From contig NZ_VFOK01000001.1 of the NCBI RefSeq assembly GCF_006716095.1, forward strand, positions 2,759,375-2,823,374: 64,000 nt of DNA, written 5' to 3'. Numbering within the stretch: position 1 is the first letter of the stretch; every line of letters begins with the position of its first letter. Origin of the DNA: Barrientosiimonas humi (GTDB taxonomy: Bacteria > Actinomycetota > Actinomycetes > Actinomycetales > Dermatophilaceae). The notes under the pieces were generated by a model, which saw nothing but the letters and a program-made list of their open reading frames with translations, had not been told where the DNA came from and did no database searches. Both the position numbers and the translations under genes were made by a program. Shown in pieces: positions 42,664-51,401 of the stretch.

Positions 42664-43779
42664 TCAGTCGGCGAGCGGGTGCTCACCCACCAGCTGACAT
42701 CCGCCGCCGACGCTGCCCTTGGCACCGCTGACCACCTCGACGCCAGGCTCAGCCGCCGCCGGGTCGATCACCTCGCCGAGCACCCACGCCGGCAGACCGA
42801 GACCAGCACAGACCTCCAGGGCCGTGCCCGCCTGCTCCGCGGGCAGCACGGCGCAGAAGCCCACGCCCATGTTGAGCGTGCGCTCCAGGTCGGTCACGGG
42901 CACCGACCCCACCTGGCGGATCACCTCGAAGATCGCCGGTGGTGTCCAGCTGGCGCGGTCGACCCGCGCGAGCGTCCCGGCCGGGAGCACCCGCGCGAGG
43001 TTGGCGGCGAGCCCGCCGCCGGTGACGTGCGACAGCGCGTGCACGTCGATGCCCTCGGTGCGGATCAGCTGCAGCAGGTCGGCGGTGTAGACGCGCGTCG
43101 GCGTGAGCAGCGCCTCGCCCAGCGTGCTGCCCAGCTCGGGCACGTCGCGGTCCAGCGCCCACCCGGCGCGGTCGAACACCGCACGGGCCAGCGAGTATCC
43201 GTTGGAGTGCAGGCCCGAGGCCGCGAGCCCCAGCACCACGTCACCGACCTGCACCCGCTCGGGCAGCAGCAGGTCCGCACGCTCGACGACGCCCGTGGCG
43301 GCGCCCGCGACGTCGTACTCGTCCTCGGCGAGCAGCCCCGGGTGCTCGGCCGTCTCGCCGCCGATCAGCGCGACGCCGGCCTGCTCGCAGGCGGCGGCGA
43401 TGCCGGAGACGATCGCGGCGACCCGCTCGGGCACGACCTTGCCGGTGGCGATGTAGTCGGTCATGAACAGCGGCTCGGCGCCGCAGCAGACGATGTCGTC
43501 GACGACCATGCCGACCAGGTCGAAACCGATCGTGTCGTGCCGGTCCATCGCCTGGGCGATGGCGACCTTGGTGCCGACGCCGTCGGTCGAGGTGGCCAGC
43601 ACCGGGCTGCGCATCCCGGCCAGCAGCGAGGCGTCGAACAGCCCGGCGAACCCGCCGAGCCCGCCCATGACCTCGGGGCGCTGCGCCCGGCGGACGGACG
43701 CCTTCATCAGCTCGACGGCCTTGTCGCCGGCTTCGACGTCGACGCCCGCGGCGGAGTACGTCATCGGGGAGTCGCTCAT
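42664..43779 (-). CDS. purM: Phosphoribosylformylglycinamidine cyclo-ligase
   Basis: A 371-residue AIR synthase that closes the imidazole ring in purine synthesis with ATP. Motifs seen are TYSAAGVDVEAGDKAVELMK at the N-terminus, STDGVGTKVAIA, GLASGLHSNGYSLAR-like and SHVTGGGLAANLARVLP. The start is the ATG at 43779 (MSDSPMTYS); the open frame beyond it runs into purF and is not coding. GAGGCCCG lies ahead. It is 23 bp after purF and co-transcribed with it. Confidence 0.96.
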   Translation of the reverse strand: MSDSPMTYSAAGVDVEAGDKAVELMKASVRRAQRPEVMGGLGGFAGLFDASLLAGMRSPVLATSTDGVGTKVAIAQAMDRHDTIGFDLVGMVVDDIVCCGAEPLFMTDYIATGKVVPERVAAIVSGIAAACEQAGVALIGGETAEHPGLLAEDEYDVAGAATGVVERADLLLPERVQVGDVVLGLAASGLHSNGYSLARAVFDRAGWALDRDVPELGSTLGEALLTPTRVYTADLLQLIRTEGIDVHALSHVTGGGLAANLARVLPAGTLARVDRASWTPPAIFEVIRQVGSVPVTDLERTLNMGVGFCAVLPAEQAGTALEVCAGLGLPAWVLGEVIDPAAAEPGVEVVSGAKGSVGGGCQLVGEHPLAD

Positions 43780-43802
43780 CGGGCCTCGCTGTTCGGGGGT
43801 GG

Positions 43803-45395
43803 TCACGGGCGCAGGAGGGCGTTCTCGGCGCCGCCGGCGACGCCCAGCGACACGCCCTCGGCGTCGGGGCGGCGCGGGACCTCGTCCTCGGGACGGTGCC
43901 GGATCGAACGGTCGTGGCCGGTGCGGACCTCGACGGGCAGGGTCTCCAGCACGTGCTTGCCGAGGGAGTCCTCGTCGGGCAGACCGATCGGGTAGACGCC
44001 GTCGAAGCAGGCCGTGCACAGCTGGCTGGGCGGCTGCTCGGTCGCGGCGACCATCCCCTCCTGGGAGATGTAGCCCAACGAGTCGGCCCCGATCGACGCC
44101 CGAATGCCTTCGGTGTCAAGGCCGTTCGCGATCAGCTCGGCGCGGGTGGCGAAGTCGATGCCGTAGAAGCAGGGCCAGGTCACCGGCGGCGCCGAGATGC
44201 GCACGTGGACCTCCTTGGCGCCGGCCTCGCGCAGCATGCGCACCTGGGCGCGCTGGGTGTTGCCGCGCACGATCGTGTCGTCGACGACCACGAGCCGCTT
44301 GCCGCGGATGGTGTGCTCGAGCGGGTTCAGCTTGAGCCGGATGCCCAGCTGGCGCAAGGTCTGGCTGGGCTGGATGAAGGTGCGCCCGACGTAGGCGTTC
44401 TTGACGAAGCCCTGGCCGAACGGGATGCCGCTCTCCTGGGCGTAACCGGTGGCGGCCGGCACGCCCGACTCGGGCACGCCGATCACCAGGTCGGCGTCGA
44501 CCGGGTGCTCGCGCGCCAGCCGGCGACCCATGTCGACCCGGGCCTCCTGGACCACCCGGCCACGGATCACGGCGTCGGGCCGGGCGAGGTAGACGTACTC
44601 GAACACGCAGCCCTTGGGCCGCGGCTCGGCGAAGCGGTGGCTGCGCAGGCCGTCCTGGTCGATGGCGATGAGCTCGCCGGGCTCGACCTCGCGCACGACG
44701 CTCGCGCCGATGGTCTGCAGCGCGGCCGTCTCGGACGCGACGACCCAGCCGTTCTCGAGCCGGCCCAGCGCCAGCGGGCGCACGCCCTGGGGGTCGCGGG
44801 CGGCGTACAGCGTGTGCTCGTCCATGAACACGAAGCAGAAGGCGCCCTTGAGCAGCGGCAGCACCTCGCGCGCGGCGTTCTCGAGGCTGCGGTCGGGGTC
44901 GGCGGCGAGCAGCGCGGTGACCAGGGCGGTGTCGCTGGTGCTGCCGCGGCCGAGCTCGCCGGAGTAGCGGCCGTTGGTGCGCTGGTCGACGAGGTCGCGC
45001 AGCTCGACGGTGTTGACCAGGTTGCCGTTGTGCGCCAGCGCGACCGTGCCGCCGTCGTGGCCACCGAGCGTCGGCTGGGCGTTCTCCCAGGTGCTGCCGC
45101 CGGTGGTCGAGTAGCGCGTGTGCCCGATCGCGAGGTGCCCGCGCAGCGAGCCCAGGCTCGACTCGTCGAACACCTGGCTGACCAGCCCCATGTCCTTGTA
45201 GACCAGGATGCTGCGCCCGTCGCTGGTCGCGATGCCAGCGGATTCTTGACCCCGGTGCTGCAGGGCGTAGAGCCCGAAGTAGGTGAGCTTCGCCACCTCT
45301 TCACCGGGGGCCCAGACCCCGAAGACCCCGCAGGCGTCCTGCGGGGACTTCTCGCCGGGCATGAGGTCGTGCGAGAGACGTCCGTCACCAGCCAC
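43803..45395 (-). CDS. purF: Amidophosphoribosyltransferase
   Basis: A 530-residue enzyme for the first committed step of purine synthesis, PRPP plus glutamine to phosphoribosylamine. The nucleophile Cys lies in DACGVFGV (about residue 22), after a short propeptide that must be removed. The PRPP loop is VVVDDTIVRGNT. Cysteines in GCVFEYVYLARPD, WPCFYGIDF and LCTACFDG match the four [4Fe-4S] ligands of the Bacillus subtilis-type enzyme, so an oxygen-labile cluster is expected. GTG starts the frame; a shorter start at MPGEKSPQD is possible. Confidence 0.96.
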   Translation of the reverse strand: MAGDGRLSHDLMPGEKSPQDACGVFGVWAPGEEVAKLTYFGLYALQHRGQESAGIATSDGRSILVYKDMGLVSQVFDESSLGSLRGHLAIGHTRYSTTGGSTWENAQPTLGGHDGGTVALAHNGNLVNTVELRDLVDQRTNGRYSGELGRGSTSDTALVTALLAADPDRSLENAAREVLPLLKGAFCFVFMDEHTLYAARDPQGVRPLALGRLENGWVVASETAALQTIGASVVREVEPGELIAIDQDGLRSHRFAEPRPKGCVFEYVYLARPDAVIRGRVVQEARVDMGRRLAREHPVDADLVIGVPESGVPAATGYAQESGIPFGQGFVKNAYVGRTFIQPSQTLRQLGIRLKLNPLEHTIRGKRLVVVDDTIVRGNTQRAQVRMLREAGAKEVHVRISAPPVTWPCFYGIDFATRAELIANGLDTEGIRASIGADSLGYISQEGMVAATEQPPSQLCTACFDGVYPIGLPDEDSLGKHVLETLPVEVRTGHDRSIRHRPEDEVPRRPDAEGVSLGVAGGAENALLRP

Positions 45396-45459
45396 GGGTC
45401 CAGTGTCCCACGTCGGGAGGGATGGTCGAGCCCAGGTGGTGGGGCAGTGCGGGGGGGCG

Positions 45460-45504
45460 GCTGGGGCACGGGCCGCTGGGGCACGGGCCGCTGGGGCACG
45501 GGCC
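45460..45504. repeat. 15-bp tandem repeat, three copies
   Basis: The unit GCTGGGGCACGGGCC is repeated exactly three times (45460-45474, 45475-45489, 45490-45504) between purF and the small membrane-protein gene. It runs directly into the long inverted repeat that follows. It has no coding role and is a likely slippage site. Confidence 0.9.
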
Positions 45505-45573
45505 GCTGAAACGCGGTTAGAGCGCTTTGACCGGGTTGCAGCAGAGTCAGGGCGCTATAACCGCGTTTCAGCG
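45504..45573. repeat. Long inverted repeat, 22-bp arms
   Basis: The arms CGCTGAAACGCGGTTAGAGC(GC) at 45504-45525 and 45552-45573 are complementary at 21 of 22 positions around a 26-nt loop (TTTGACCGGGTTGCAGCAGA plus GTCAGG). The right arm ends 7 bp from the stop of the small membrane-protein gene, so a terminator for that gene is one role. The inner palindrome AACGCGGTT could instead be a protein site. Confidence 0.85.
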
Positions 45574-45579
45574 CGTACG

Positions 45580-45831
45580 TCAGCGGCGGCGGGAGCGCTT
45601 GTCGAGCGCGAGCGCGATCGCCGTGGCGATCATGACGCCGATGGCCCCGAACAGCACGGCGAACAGACCCATGGCGGTGGCGTCGGAGTAGCTGCCGGAC
45701 TCGCCGCGCTGGCCGACGTACAGCCCGAGCAGCACGCCGATCAGCCCGCCGATGATCATGAACTGCGGGAAGTTGGGCGCGCGCCGCACCGGTCGACGGT
45801 TCGTCGGCGGCGGCTGCTCACGGTCTGACAC
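45580..45831 (-). CDS. Small two-helix membrane protein
   Basis: An 83-residue protein starting at a GTG (VSDREQPPPTNRRP). A polar, proline-rich N-terminus is followed by two membrane segments (about 27-45 and 54-75) and a basic tail (LDKRSRRR). It is small and unrecognised, but a conserved-looking actinobacterial layout. It is divergent from the sunset-domain gene with 52 bp between. Confidence 0.65.
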   Translation of the reverse strand: MSDREQPPPTNRRPVRRAPNFPQFMIIGGLIGVLLGLYVGQRGESGSYSDATAMGLFAVLFGAIGVMIATAIALALDKRSRRR

Positions 45832-45883
45832 GACGACAACGGTAAGTGGTGCCCGGTATCGCGCCACGCCTAGGGTTCGAGGC

Positions 45884-47938
45884 ATGAAATGGCTCGTTCT
45901 GCTGCTGGTCCTGCTGGTGCTGTTCGGTGTGGCGTGGTGGTACGTCCGCGACCCGCGCAAGGGTGCCGGAGGCACGGTAGGGATCCAGGGTGTCGACCGG
46001 AAGGGTCGCGTCGAGGCTGCCGCTCCGGAGTCGGAGGCGCCGGCCGGTGAGGTCGAGGCCGGGGAGCCGGCTGCCGCGGGCACCGCTCAGAAGGGCACGT
46101 CCGCGGCGGCCGACGAGGCGAAGACGACCGAGACGGTCGAGTCGAAGCCGGCCGACCAGACCGCGGGTGCGAAGGCTGCCGAGGCGAAGGCCGACGCGGC
46201 GAAGACCGACGCGGCTGAGCCGGCCGAGGGGCCGTCGGGCGGCAAGGCGGCGGCTGCCGCGGCTGGTGCCGGTGCGGCCGGTGCAGGTGCGGCTGCGGTC
46301 GCGGGCGCCTCGGAGGGTGAGCCCACGCCGGCGAAGACCGACGAGCCGCAGGAGGCTGCGGCCGGCACCGCTGACGACTGGGACGCAGCGCCGCCCGCCC
46401 TCGACGACAACAAGACCGCCGAGGCCAAGAGCGAGCCCAAGGGCGAACCCGCCCCCGCCGCTGGCGGCGACGACTGGGACGCCGCGCCGCCAGCGCTGGA
46501 CGACAACAAGGCCGGCGAGACCAAGACCGAGCCGGCCACCGAGGCACGTCCGACTGAGACGGACACGACGGAAGCCCCGGCCGCAGCACCAGCCGCTGGC
46601 GGGGACGACTGGGACGCTCCCCCGCCCGCCCTCGACGACAACAAGACCGCCGACAACAAGACCGCCGAGCCCAAGGGCGAGCCCGCCCCCGCGGCTGGCG
46701 GCGACGACTGGGACGCCGCGCCGCCCGCGCTGGACGACAACAAGGCCGGCGAGACCAAGAGCGAGCCGGCCACCGAGGCACGTCCGACTGAGACGGACAG
46801 CACCGAGGCCGGGGCCGACACGGGCACCGAGACCGCGCGTCCGACTGAGACGGACACGGCGGCTCCCGCCGCGGCACCGGCAGCGTCCGGGGGCGACGAC
46901 TGGGGCACCCCGCCCCCACCGCTGGACGACAGCACCCCCGCCAGCACCACGACCGAGCCGGCCGCCGAGGCGCGTCCGAATCAGACGGACACGACCGACG
47001 CTGGCGCAGCTCCGGCAGAGCAGACCGAGCGTCCGACTGGTTCGGACACCGGCGACGCTGAGGCCACCAGCACCAAGGCCGACACCGCGGCCGAGCGTCC
47101 GACTCAGACGGACACGGCGGCGGCTCCCGCCGCGGCACCGGCAGCGTCCGGGGGCGACGACTGGGGCACCCCGCCCCCGCCGCTGGACGACAGCACCCCC
47201 GCCGGCACCACGACCGAGGCGCGTCCGACTGAGACGGACACCTCCGCCGAGGCGGGTGCTGCCACCGAGCCCGCGCGTCCGACTGAGTCGGACAGCAGCG
47301 TCGGGGCGGCCACGGCAGGTGCCGAGGGCGCGCGTCCGGCTGAGACGGACACCGGCGCCGAGGCGGCTGCTGGCACCGAGACCCCGCGTCCGACGGATTC
47401 GGACAGGACGGCCGAGGCCACCGAGCCCACCGGGGTCGCGCGGGACGAGGCACCCGCAGCGCCCGCGGCCCCGGCGGCGAAGGGCGGCGACGACTGGTCC
47501 ACGCCGCCGCTCCCGCTGGACGAGGCCGACGCGCAGCCCGCAGCTGGGTCGTCGCCCGCGGCTGAGTCCGACGCAGCTCCGACGACGGACCGGCAGAACA
47601 CCGCCGGGACGGCCGAATCGGGCGCCTCCGAGACCGTTGTGCCGGTCGGCCGTCAGGACGACGCCACGCCGGAGTCCGCCTCGGCGCCGGCCGCCGCGCC
47701 CGCCGCCGCACCCGCCGCCGCGCCGGAGGGCTTCACCGAGGGCCCGTTCGACGGGTCGGTGCTGCCTGCCGACGACGGCTCGGGACCCGAGGGCTGGATC
47801 AAGGGCAACGCCGACTCGATGGTGTTCCACGGCCCCGACTCCCCGGGTTACGAGGCCACCGAGGCCGAGGTCTGGTTCGCCAGCGAGGACGCGGCCAGGG
47901 GCGCGGGCTTCCAGCACTGGGACGCCGGCCGCCGCTGA
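45884..47938 (+). CDS. Membrane-anchored repeat protein with C-terminal sunset domain
   Basis: A 684-residue protein. An N-terminal membrane anchor (MKWLVLLLVLLVLFGVAWWY) is followed by about 600 residues of acidic, low-complexity sequence built from two interleaved repeats. There are seven copies of GGDDWDAAPPALDDN-like units and about ten of ARPTETD-like units. The last 48 residues (about 637-684, GWIKGNADSMVFHGPDSPGY and on) are a sunset-type domain, GNADSMxxHxPxSPxY. The domain is widespread in actinobacteria and little understood. The repeats are rich in Asp, Glu, Pro and Thr and should be extended. It is probably cell-surface or envelope associated, although topology is not proven. Confidence 0.85.
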   Translation: MKWLVLLLVLLVLFGVAWWYVRDPRKGAGGTVGIQGVDRKGRVEAAAPESEAPAGEVEAGEPAAAGTAQKGTSAAADEAKTTETVESKPADQTAGAKAAEAKADAAKTDAAEPAEGPSGGKAAAAAAGAGAAGAGAAAVAGASEGEPTPAKTDEPQEAAAGTADDWDAAPPALDDNKTAEAKSEPKGEPAPAAGGDDWDAAPPALDDNKAGETKTEPATEARPTETDTTEAPAAAPAAGGDDWDAPPPALDDNKTADNKTAEPKGEPAPAAGGDDWDAAPPALDDNKAGETKSEPATEARPTETDSTEAGADTGTETARPTETDTAAPAAAPAASGGDDWGTPPPPLDDSTPASTTTEPAAEARPNQTDTTDAGAAPAEQTERPTGSDTGDAEATSTKADTAAERPTQTDTAAAPAAAPAASGGDDWGTPPPPLDDSTPAGTTTEARPTETDTSAEAGAATEPARPTESDSSVGAATAGAEGARPAETDTGAEAAAGTETPRPTDSDRTAEATEPTGVARDEAPAAPAAPAAKGGDDWSTPPLPLDEADAQPAAGSSPAAESDAAPTTDRQNTAGTAESGASETVVPVGRQDDATPESASAPAAAPAAAPAAAPEGFTEGPFDGSVLPADDGSGPEGWIKGNADSMVFHGPDSPGYEATEAEVWFASEDAARGAGFQHWDAGRR

Positions 47939-47986
47939 CCACCCCGCGCGGCCGACTGACCGGCCGCAGCAGCCACAGCCAGCAGG

Positions 47987-48012
47987 CCCCCTGACCCACC
48001 CGGGTCAGGGGG
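47987..48012 (+). terminator. Terminator after the sunset-domain gene
   Basis: An 11-bp perfect stem (CCCCCTGACCC, 47987-47997, with 48002-48012) and a 4-nt loop lies 49 bp after the stop codon. It sits between convergent genes, so it may also serve the LLM gene. Confidence 0.7.
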
Positions 48013-48109
48013 TCTGCGGCGTCCCGCTCAGTTGGGCCGACGCGCGGGTGACCTGCCCAGACCCGCTCAGCGCACCCCGAGGCGCACCCGGCAGAACCTG
48101 CCGCGACGC

Positions 48110-48976
48110 TCAGCGCCAGCGGGGCAGCACCTCGGAGGCCACGCGCTCGAGCACGCCCTCGTCACCGGCGTACGGCTCGCTCGGCCGCGGCCAGTGCGCC
48201 ACGAGGTCGGTGAAGCCGAGCTCGGCCGCGCGCCCGACGTGGTCCTCGAAGCGGTCGACGCTGCCGAGGGCGTACGAAGCGATGTCGAGGTTGAGGTAGC
48301 GGCCGAAGCCGGCGGGGTCGCGCCCGGCGGCGGCGAGCGCTGCGTCCATCCGCTGGCCGAGGTCGCGCAGGCTCGCCCACCACTCGTCCTCGGTGTCGCC
48401 CTTGCGGCCGTACGTCATCCAGCCCTCGCCCTTGCTCGCCGCGAGGCGCAGGCCGCGAGGCCCGTTGGCGGCGACGACGAGCGGCACCCGCTCGCCGACC
48501 GGCCCGGGCAGGGTGCGCGCGTCGACGGCCGAGAAGTAGTCGCCGCCGGCGAAGACGTGGTCCTCGCGGCGCATCCGGTCGAACAGGTCGACCCACTCGA
48601 CGAAGCGGTCCATCCGCTCGCGCATCGTGAGGTCGGGGCCGCCGAGCAGCCGCGCATCGAGGTCGCCGCCGGAGCCGACCCCGCAGACGAACCGGCCGCC
48701 GGAGACGTCGTCGAGCGACAGCACGTCCCGCATGAAGGTGACCGGGTGGCGGAAGTTCGGCGAGGTCACGAACGTACCGAGTCCGATGCGCGAGGTGATC
48801 AGCGCCGCGGCGGTCAGCGTCGGGGTGGTGCCGAACCACGGCGAGTCGGGCAGCCCCGCCCACACGAGGTGGTCGTAGGTCCAGGCGTGGTCGAAGCCCA
48901 GCTCCTCGGCCCGGCGCCACAGCGGCGCGGCCTCGGCCCAGGGCATCTCGGGCAGGATCGCGATGCCGAAACGCAT
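48110..48976 (-). CDS. LLM-class F420-dependent oxidoreductase
   Basis: A 288-residue TIM-barrel flavin/F420 enzyme of the luciferase-like monooxygenase group. Features are MRFGIAILPEMPWAEAAPLW at the start, EELGFDHAWTYDHLVW, GLGTFVTSP, VCGVGSGGDLDARL and LAASKGEGW. The start is the ATG at 48976. The substrate is unknown. F420 use is inferred from resemblance to mycobacterial members; a PPOX-type F420 protein is encoded nearby at 50.8 kb. Confidence 0.85.
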   Translation of the reverse strand: MRFGIAILPEMPWAEAAPLWRRAEELGFDHAWTYDHLVWAGLPDSPWFGTTPTLTAAALITSRIGLGTFVTSPNFRHPVTFMRDVLSLDDVSGGRFVCGVGSGGDLDARLLGGPDLTMRERMDRFVEWVDLFDRMRREDHVFAGGDYFSAVDARTLPGPVGERVPLVVAANGPRGLRLAASKGEGWMTYGRKGDTEDEWWASLRDLGQRMDAALAAAGRDPAGFGRYLNLDIASYALGSVDRFEDHVGRAAELGFTDLVAHWPRPSEPYAGDEGVLERVASEVLPRWR

Positions 48977-48986
48977 GCTGGCGACC

Positions 48987-49370
48987 CTAGGCCGAGCCGT
49001 CGGCGAGCGGCACCAGCGGCAGGTGGCGGCTGAGGTCGGCCCGTTGCCCGGAAGCACGCACGGCGCCGCTGTCCTCGGCGTCGACCCAGCGCGTCGCGCC
49101 CGTGGCGAGGCGCAGCCAGACCTGGGCGTCCATCTCGACGACGTTGGTCGGGGTGCCGCGGGTGTGGCGCGGTCCCTCGATCACCTGGACGGCGGCGTAC
49201 GGCGGGACGCGCACCTCGACCGAGCGCCCCGGCGCGAGCAGCGACAGCTCCTCCAGCGTGTAGCGCACCGCGGTCGCGACCGTGCTCCGGTCGGCGGCGT
49301 CGGGATCGGCGTGCCAGGCCACGACGGCCTCGCGTCCGGCGACGGGATCGATGCGGCGGCGCGGTGGCAT
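48987..49370 (-). CDS. Sterol carrier family protein (actinobacterial conserved protein)
   Basis: A 127-residue protein starting [20 protein letters not shown]. It contains [20 protein letters not shown] and [19 protein letters not shown], the hallmark of a conserved actinobacterial protein annotated as sterol carrier family. It is related to SCP2-like or mycothiol maleylpyruvate isomerase C-terminal folds. It is usually found near purine genes, as here. It follows the LLM gene's start by 10 bp but in the same direction, so it could be the first gene of that pair. The function is unproven. Confidence 0.8.
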   Translation of the reverse strand: MPPRRRIDPVAGREAVVAWHADPDAADRSTVATAVRYTLEELSLLAPGRSVEVRVPPYAAVQVIEGPRHTRGTPTNVVEMDAQVWLRLATGATRWVDAEDSGAVRASGQRADLSRHLPLVPLADGSA

Positions 49371-49473
49371 GCCGCCATCATCGCTCCCGCGCGGTCCGGG
49401 CGCAGCGGCGACCGGGCGCGGCCAGGGTCGGTCGCGGCGAAGGCTGCGCCGTGCGGCGCGCTACCGTCGCGGC

Positions 49474-50280
49474 GTGCCGGACTCCACCAACCTCGAGGTG
49501 CGCTGGGACGAGCGCGGCGGGGCGACCGTGGTGCGCGACGGGCATCCGCAGTCGTACGTCGCGCCGGACGACCCGGAGCTGCTGGTCTTCGAGTACGTGC
49601 AGCACCTTGCGATCGGGCTGGATCTGTTGCCAGCGGGGCGGATCGGCGTCACCCACGTCGGCGGCGCGGGGCTGACCCTGGCGCGCTACGTCCAGCACGT
49701 GCGGCCGGGCTCGGCCCAGATCGTGCTGGAGCCGGACGAAGCCCTGACCGAGCTCGTACGCCGGGAGCTGCCTCTCCCGCGCGGTCACCGGATCCGGGTG
49801 CGGCCCGTCGACGGCGCGACCGGGCTGGGCGCGCTGAAGGACGCGAGCGCCGACGCCGTGGTCGTGGACGCCTACGACCGGGGCCGGGTGCCCGCCGACC
49901 TCACCCACTCCGGCACCGCGGCGGCCTACGCGCGGGTGCTGCGGCCGGCCGGGCTGCTCCTGCTGAATCTCGCCGACGAGCCGGGCCTGCGCTACGTGCG
50001 TCGGGTGATCGCCACGCTGCCGGAGGTGCTGCCGCACATGGCGCTGGTCGCGACGCACGAGGTTCTCAAGGGAAAGCGGTTCGGGAATCTCGTTGTGCTG
50101 GCGTCGGATTCGCCGTTGGACGAAAACTCTTTGCGACGTCGCGCTGCTGCCGCCGACTTCCCGACCGGGGTGCGCGGGCTGGCCGAGACGCGGCGGCTCG
50201 CACAGGGCGCCACGCCGCTGACGGCACCCGGCGAGGAGTCACCCCAGCCACCGGACGCGGGTCGCTGGCGGCTGCGCTGA
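49474..50280 (+). CDS. Spermidine-synthase-like methyltransferase-fold protein
   Basis: A 268-residue protein with a Rossmann-like methyltransferase fold resembling spermidine synthase. The nucleotide-binding motif is VTHVGGAGLTLARY, followed by IVLEPDEAL and AVVVDAYDRGRVP. Active-site residues for polyamine transfer are not clearly kept, so it may not make spermidine. The GTG start at 49474 follows a clear divergent break from the SCP-like gene. Its last 289 bp are overlapped by an antisense open frame of the following gene. Confidence 0.78.
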   Translation: MPDSTNLEVRWDERGGATVVRDGHPQSYVAPDDPELLVFEYVQHLAIGLDLLPAGRIGVTHVGGAGLTLARYVQHVRPGSAQIVLEPDEALTELVRRELPLPRGHRIRVRPVDGATGLGALKDASADAVVVDAYDRGRVPADLTHSGTAAAYARVLRPAGLLLLNLADEPGLRYVRRVIATLPEVLPHMALVATHEVLKGKRFGNLVVLASDSPLDENSLRRRAAAADFPTGVRGLAETRRLAQGATPLTAPGEESPQPPDAGRWRLR

Positions 50281-50786
50281 CCCGGGGTCGACGGCGAGAC
50301 GCAGCAGGGTCGGAAGCCCAGCCCGGCCCAGAAGGCACCCGGGTCGTCGAGCAGCCCGACGCTCGTCAGCCACACGGTCAGCGCCATGCCGTGGGTGCCG
50401 AGCACGAGCACGCCGTCCGGCCCGGCCGCCGCGAGCCCGTCGTCCACGGCGGCCTGCAGGCGCGCGGCGACCGCGGCGCGCGGCTCCCATCCCGGGTGGT
50501 CCGCGCCGTCGACGTACGCCCGACGCCGCTCCCGGAACCCCCGGCCGAACGGCTCGTCCCGGTCGACCTCGCGCAGCCGCGCGTCGCGGGCGCAGGTGCG
50601 GCCGGCGTACGTCTCGAGGGTCTGCCAGGCCTTCGGCTCGGGGCTCGCGAGCAGCGTCGCGCCGGGCGGCGGCAGGGGGCGCAGTGCCGCGGCGGCGGCC
50701 AGGCCGTCGGCGGAGAGGGGCCAGTCGCTCGACGGCACGTCGGGGTCGACCGAGGGCATCGCGTGCCGGAGCCACCAGATCTCCAC
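49992..50786 (-). CDS. Histidine phosphatase family protein with an unusual C-terminal extension
   Basis: The first about 170 residues (MEIWWLRHAMPSVDPDVPS, with the catalytic RHA, then SPEPKAWQTLETY and VLGTHGMALTVW) form a histidine phosphatase (phosphoglycerate mutase-like) domain. After GFRPCC the frame continues for about 95 residues of poor, Arg/Ser-rich sequence that is antisense to the 3' end of the spermidine-synthase-like gene. Homologous domains end near residue 180. A frameshift or a lost stop near 50300 is the likely cause; another frame reads LLRLAVDPG and ends soon after. The true end is uncertain. Confidence 0.65.
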   Translation of the reverse strand: MEIWWLRHAMPSVDPDVPSSDWPLSADGLAAAAALRPLPPPGATLLASPEPKAWQTLETYAGRTCARDARLREVDRDEPFGRGFRERRRAYVDGADHPGWEPRAAVAARLQAAVDDGLAAAGPDGVLVLGTHGMALTVWLTSVGLLDDPGAFWAGLGFRPCCVSPSTPGQRSRQRPASGGWGDSSPGAVSGVAPCASRRVSASPRTPVGKSAAAARRRKEFSSNGESDASTTRFPNRFPLRTSCVATSAMCGSTSGSVAITRRT

Positions 50787-50833
50787 GCGCCGATCCTGTC
50801 GCAGCAGGCGGATCGGCGGGTCAGGATGGGGGC

Positions 50834-51256
50834 ATGAGCTCCGACCCGCTCCGCGACCTGCTCGCCGACCGGCACCTCGCCGTGCTCGCGACGATCCGCC
50901 GTGACGGGCGACCGCAGCTGTCGACGGTCGTCTACGTCTACGACCGCGACCGTGACCTCGTGCAGGTCTCGATCACGGACGACCGCGCCAAGACCAAGAA
51001 CCTGCGGCGCGACCCGCGCGCGACGCTGCACGTGAGCGGCGCCGACGGCTGGACGTACGTCGTCGCCGAGTGCCGCGCCGAGGTCGGCCCGGTCGCGACC
51101 GAGCCCGACGACGAGGCCGTCGAGGAGCTGGTGGACATCTATCGCCGGGCAAGCGGCGAGCATCCGGACTGGGCGGACTACCGCCGCGCGATGGTGGCCG
51201 AGCGGCGCGTGCCGCTGCGGCTGTTCGTCGAGCGGCTGCTGGGCACCGCCGGCTAG
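50834..51256 (+). CDS. PPOX-class F420-dependent flavin-fold protein
   Basis: A 140-residue split-barrel protein of the pyridoxine 5'-phosphate oxidase-like family. Motifs are [52 protein letters not shown] and the C-terminal [13 protein letters not shown]. Such actinobacterial proteins bind F420 and reduce or oxidise small substrates; some bind other flavins. It is 48 bp from the divergent phosphatase gene and 145 bp before purL. Confidence 0.85.
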   Translation: MSSDPLRDLLADRHLAVLATIRRDGRPQLSTVVYVYDRDRDLVQVSITDDRAKTKNLRRDPRATLHVSGADGWTYVVAECRAEVGPVATEPDDEAVEELVDIYRRASGEHPDWADYRRAMVAERRVPLRLFVERLLGTAG

Positions 51257-51401
51257 GCCCGGCTGCCGGAGGACACGCGTCGATGAAGCTGACCAGCGCC
51301 GTCATCACCTCACCCCCTTGAGCGGAAGGCTAGGAGCGAGCACCGACAGCGGCTCGGTAACCTGGAGGCTCACCGCCGCCCGCCCCGTGGAGACCCCAGA
51401 G

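Noticed and set aside
45818-47917. Long minus-strand frame opposite the sunset-domain gene
   Set aside because: It mirrors the repeats of the real gene; the plus frame has a membrane anchor, domain and sensible codon use.
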